Below are positions 61,842 through 64,000 of a stretch of DNA of 64,000 nt, one piece after another; within the stretch, counting starts at the first letter, position 1, and each line of letters starts with the position of its first letter. Made by a program: the position numbers and the translations under genes. The stretch is from Halalkalicoccus sp. CG83. Its GTDB lineage: Archaea; Halobacteriota; Halobacteria; Halobacteriales; Halalkalicoccaceae. The notes beneath the pieces were generated by a model that saw only the letters and a program-made list of their open reading frames with translations, was not told where the DNA came from and did not search any database. Where the stretch lies: assembly GCF_037081715.1 (NCBI RefSeq), contig NZ_JAZDDH010000001.1:930001-994000 (forward strand), written 5' to 3'.

Positions 61842-62039
61842 CGACTGTTCACCCACCCCGATAACTAATAATTGTTATCGTTCGGGTAGTCGGGTTCATG
61901 GGAATTTTATACACGCGTTCGGTCCCGCTCGTCCGACGACGGCCCTCACCGTCGAACGCGCGACGCGGCGACGGGCGTCGGCGTCGCTCGTGTAGTGGAG
62001 CGATTCCAGCGACGGGTCGTTCGTCCTTCCGTTCGTACC

Positions 62040-62255
62040 TCACTCCGTGAGGGTGTTCAGGTACTCCTCGCCGGAGTCGGTGAGGACGTAGACCCCTGCC
62101 GACGTCTGACGGATGTACCCCTCCTGCTGGAGTTCGTAACAGCGCTGGTCGGTCGTGATCGGATGTGCCTCGATCGCCTCCGCGAGCGAGGAGACCGACG
62201 TGTCCTCGCGTTCGTCGAGAGCTCTCAACAGCGTTCGTTTCAGGTCTCGATCCAT
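62040..62255 (-). CDS. Small winged-helix regulator
   Basis: A 71-residue DNA-binding protein of the kind found as PhiH1-repressor-like regulators in haloarchaea: LKRTLLRALDEREDTSVSSL, AHPITTDQRCYELQQEGYIR, and the wing TSAGVYVLTDSGEEYL. It is divergent from the second ferredoxin gene, with AT-rich TATGTTAACATG about 35 bp upstream of its ATG. Confidence 0.75.
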   Translation of the reverse strand: MDRDLKRTLLRALDEREDTSVSSLAEAIEAHPITTDQRCYELQQEGYIRQTSAGVYVLTDSGEEYLNTLTE

Positions 62256-62535
62256 GAACGGTACTGTCCCATCCACGTCGCATGTTAACATAGATGTTCC
62301 GATGCCCGCATCGGCGGGCTCGGCGTTCGAGACGAGCGTTACCGGCGCCTGCGAGCTGTCGGTCACCGCCCCGTTCGATCCCACCAGGGGGTCCGATCCG
62401 GTGATCGTGACGCGGGCCGGCCGCAGGACGCCGATCCCGTGTCGGCGCCGGACGCTCGCTGCCGGCCGAGCACCATCCGCGTATCGTACATCATCGTCCC
62501 TCAGGTATATGTGTGTTAGCGTCGTTCACGGATGC
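62256..62535. promoter_or_regulatory. Divergent region between small regulator and second ferredoxin
   Basis: About 280 bp without a gene. TATGTTAACATG (about 62283-62294), a near-palindrome, serves the minus-strand regulator. GGTATATGTG (62502-62511) lies about 28 bp before the ferredoxin ATG at 62536. The near-palindrome could also be an operator for the regulator. Confidence 0.4.
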
Positions 62536-62994
62536 ATGGACATCGAGCTCCCGGCGGTCCGATCGCACGCCGAATCGGAGGCCGAGGACCGGCCGCCGTC
62601 GACCGTCGAGTACCTCGACTACCGGACGATCGAGGAGAACGGCTGGGACCTCGAGGACGACGACCTCTTCGAGAAGGCCGCTGCCGCCGACCTCGAGAAG
62701 AGCGAGTACGGCGTCATCGAGGCCGACCGCAACGAGTCCCTGCTCCGGACCGCCGAGGAGAACGACCTGAAGTGGCCGTTTCAGTGCCGGTCGGGATCGT
62801 GTGCGATGTGCACCGCCGTCCTCAAGGAGGGCGAGGCGGAGATGGACGTGAACCTGTTTCTGGAGGACGAGGAGGTCGAGGAACGCGGAATGCGCCTGAC
62901 GTGCACCTGCCGGCCGAGGAGCGACGAGGTCCGAATCGTCTGTGGCGCGATCAGGATGGAGTACGTGCGGGACGTCGCCCAGAACCGGGGGTGA
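62536..62994 (+). CDS. Second halobacterial-type [2Fe-2S] ferredoxin
   Basis: A 152-residue paralogue of the ferredoxin at 59017. Cluster ligands C84, C89, C92 (CRSGSCAMC) and C123 are intact. It differs by two further cysteines (C125 in LTCTCRP and C136 in RIVCGAIR) and by the loss of the normal NAxxLDYLQ C-terminal helix sequence (IRMEYVRDV). It may use a different partner or be redox-tuned differently. A TATA-like GGTATATG lies 28 bp before the start. Confidence 0.88.
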   Translation: MDIELPAVRSHAESEAEDRPPSTVEYLDYRTIEENGWDLEDDDLFEKAAAADLEKSEYGVIEADRNESLLRTAEENDLKWPFQCRSGSCAMCTAVLKEGEAEMDVNLFLEDEEVEERGMRLTCTCRPRSDEVRIVCGAIRMEYVRDVAQNRG

Positions 62995-63019
62995 ACCGGG
63001 GGTTCCGACCGACTCGAGT

Positions 63020-63760
63020 CTACGTGTCGTCCTCGACCACCGAACGGAGCGTCCGTGCGGCCTTCGTCGTCTTCCCGTCGTGGTTCCAGGGTTGGGCGTC
63101 GGTCCGCCGTTCGATCCGCTCGATCCGTTCGAGCGTCCGTTCGGGTGATTCAAGCGCCGTCGGATCGACTCTCGCGACCGACGCGACCGCCGAGGCGGCA
63201 CACCGGCGGACCCGAGGGTCGTCGTCGTCGAGCGCGCGCTCGTAGGCCCCGACCGTCTCGGGGAACCGGGCGGGATCGGCGAGGACCGCGGCGGCGAACA
63301 CCGAGAGGACGGCGGTTCTGATCCGCGGGCTGGCCGCCGAAGAGAGCGCCGCGGCGGGTTCGTCGGCGACCGAGACGGCCCCGGGAAACCGCTCGCCGAT
63401 CCGGGCCAGCCCGCGGATCGCGGCCATCCGAACCGCCGGTGCGTCGTCCGCGAGCAGCGCGGTCAGCTCCGGTACCGCCCTCACGACCGACGTAGGGGTC
63501 GCCTCGGCCAGTTCGGCGAGGCCGACGGCGCCCGACAGGCGAAGCGAGCCGTGCGGGTCGGCGAGCAGCGCGATCAGCGCGTCCGAATGCGGCTCGACGA
63601 GCCGGGGATCGTGTCGGGCCGCCGTCCGAAGCGCCCTGCCGGCGTCGACCCGATCGTGGGTGTCGGTCGCGTCCAGACGTCGGTACAGCCGCTCGGCGTG
63701 GTCGGCGATCACGTCGGGGTCGTCGCTCACCAGCCGTTCGAGCGATTCGTGATCGCTCAT
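63020..63760 (-). CDS. HEAT-repeat protein
   Basis: A 246-residue alpha-solenoid protein with about five HEAT/PBS-type repeats of ~40 residues (SGAVGLAELAEATPTSVVRA, RMAAIRGLARIGERFPGAVS, RIRTAVLSVFAAAVLADPAR, RRCAASAVASVARVDPTALE). No catalytic residues are visible, so it is probably a scaffold. It lies 73 bp downstream of a partial quinoprotein gene on the same strand and may be co-transcribed. Confidence 0.82.
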   Translation of the reverse strand: MSDHESLERLVSDDPDVIADHAERLYRRLDATDTHDRVDAGRALRTAARHDPRLVEPHSDALIALLADPHGSLRLSGAVGLAELAEATPTSVVRAVPELTALLADDAPAVRMAAIRGLARIGERFPGAVSVADEPAAALSSAASPRIRTAVLSVFAAAVLADPARFPETVGAYERALDDDDPRVRRCAASAVASVARVDPTALESPERTLERIERIERRTDAQPWNHDGKTTKAARTLRSVVEDDT

Positions 63761-63833
63761 CCCTCGACTCCGCCGACCGGCTCCGAGGACGTGAGACGAA
63801 CGTTCGCGCGGACCGACGGGGCCGGCTGGATCG

Positions 63834-64000
63834 TCACTCGCCGAGCGAGAACACCACGAGCCGGTCCCCGCGAGGCCCGCGGCCGACGAACCCGCTGCCG
63901 CCGACCTGGATCGCGACGTACTGCTTCTCGGTGCCGGGATCGTACCAGCTCACCGGGTCGCCGCTGACGGCCTTGTCGCTGACGTCGAACTCCCAGAGAC
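63834..64000 (-). CDS. PQQ-dependent dehydrogenase, 3' end of a paralogue (partial)
   Basis: The last 54 codons of a gene running off the right edge. The peptide ends with GDPVSWYDPGTEKQYVAIQV and GDRLVVFSLGE and is identical to the C-terminus of the quinoprotein at 54094-55800 at about 40 of 54 positions. The paralogue is on the opposite strand. The active-site region and any export signal lie outside the window. Confidence 0.88.
   Translation of the reverse strand, partial: LWEFDVSDKAVSGDPVSWYDPGTEKQYVAIQVGGSGFVGRGPRGDRLVVFSLGE

Noticed and set aside
1-64000. CRISPR arrays, rRNA genes, intact transposases
   Set aside because: No regularly spaced repeats of 25-40 bp, no rRNA sequence and no complete transposase or integrase motif were seen.

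Overview
The window is chromosomal DNA of a halophilic archaeon (class Halobacteria). The evidence is high G+C, strongly acidic proteins, archaeal-type ribosomal proteins (eS4, eL19, eL32), RNase P subunit Rpp29, a CetZ tubulin homologue, coenzyme F420 genes, archaeosine synthesis, halobacterial [2Fe-2S] ferredoxins, a HalOD1 domain, Tat signals on secreted proteins, and many genes whose start codon lies 25-30 nt after a TATA-like box (leaderless transcripts). The species cannot be fixed from sequence alone.

Layout. 0-3.3 kb: a membrane protein, a Rieske protein, and a gene-poor AT-rich patch holding gene remnants and a Tat-exported poly-gamma-glutamate hydrolase. 3.3-17.9 kb: one compact minus-strand S10/spc-type operon of 25 genes, from a SPOUT RNA methyltransferase through uL3 to SecY. 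18.1 kb: tRNA-Gly(GCC). 18.4-26.7 kb: a halolysin-like protease, a phasin-like coiled-coil protein, a FilR1-type regulator, OsmC, a frameshifted DUF1059 gene, a CNNM/CorC protein, HalOD1 and an Lrp regulator. 26.7-33.8 kb: an RCK (TrkA-type) protein flanked by two small RAM-domain proteins, an orphan E1-alpha dehydrogenase, thymidylate kinase, an NDUFA9-like reductase, a bacterio-opsin-activator-type regulator and CetZ. 33.8-42.2 kb: F420 genes (cofC, a creatininase-family hydrolase that may be ArfB, cofG, cofH, an F420-dependent oxidoreductase) with unrelated genes between. 42.3-47.8 kb: sirtuin, purine genes (purC, purU, purS, purQ) and the archaeosine radical-SAM enzyme RaSEA. 47.9-52.9 kb: a helix-turn-helix/substrate-binding fusion, a CDC48-type AAA ATPase and a zinc-ribbon membrane protein. 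53-64 kb: a two-gene quinoprotein dehydrogenase operon, DUF2270, amphi-Trp/methyltransferase genes, two ferredoxins, two divergent cation-exchanger-like proteins, a HEAT-repeat protein and the 3' end of a second quinoprotein dehydrogenase.

Most notable: the quinoprotein at 54094-55800 has the vicinal cysteine pair of methanol/ethanol dehydrogenases and an Asp-Tyr-Asp motif that in XoxF/ExaF-type enzymes marks lanthanide use. It has no visible export signal and is co-transcribed with a protein of unknown function. A close paralogue enters the window at the right edge. Two decayed genes were also found by reading the gaps: a frameshifted DUF1059 gene and a remnant of the cofH 3' end.
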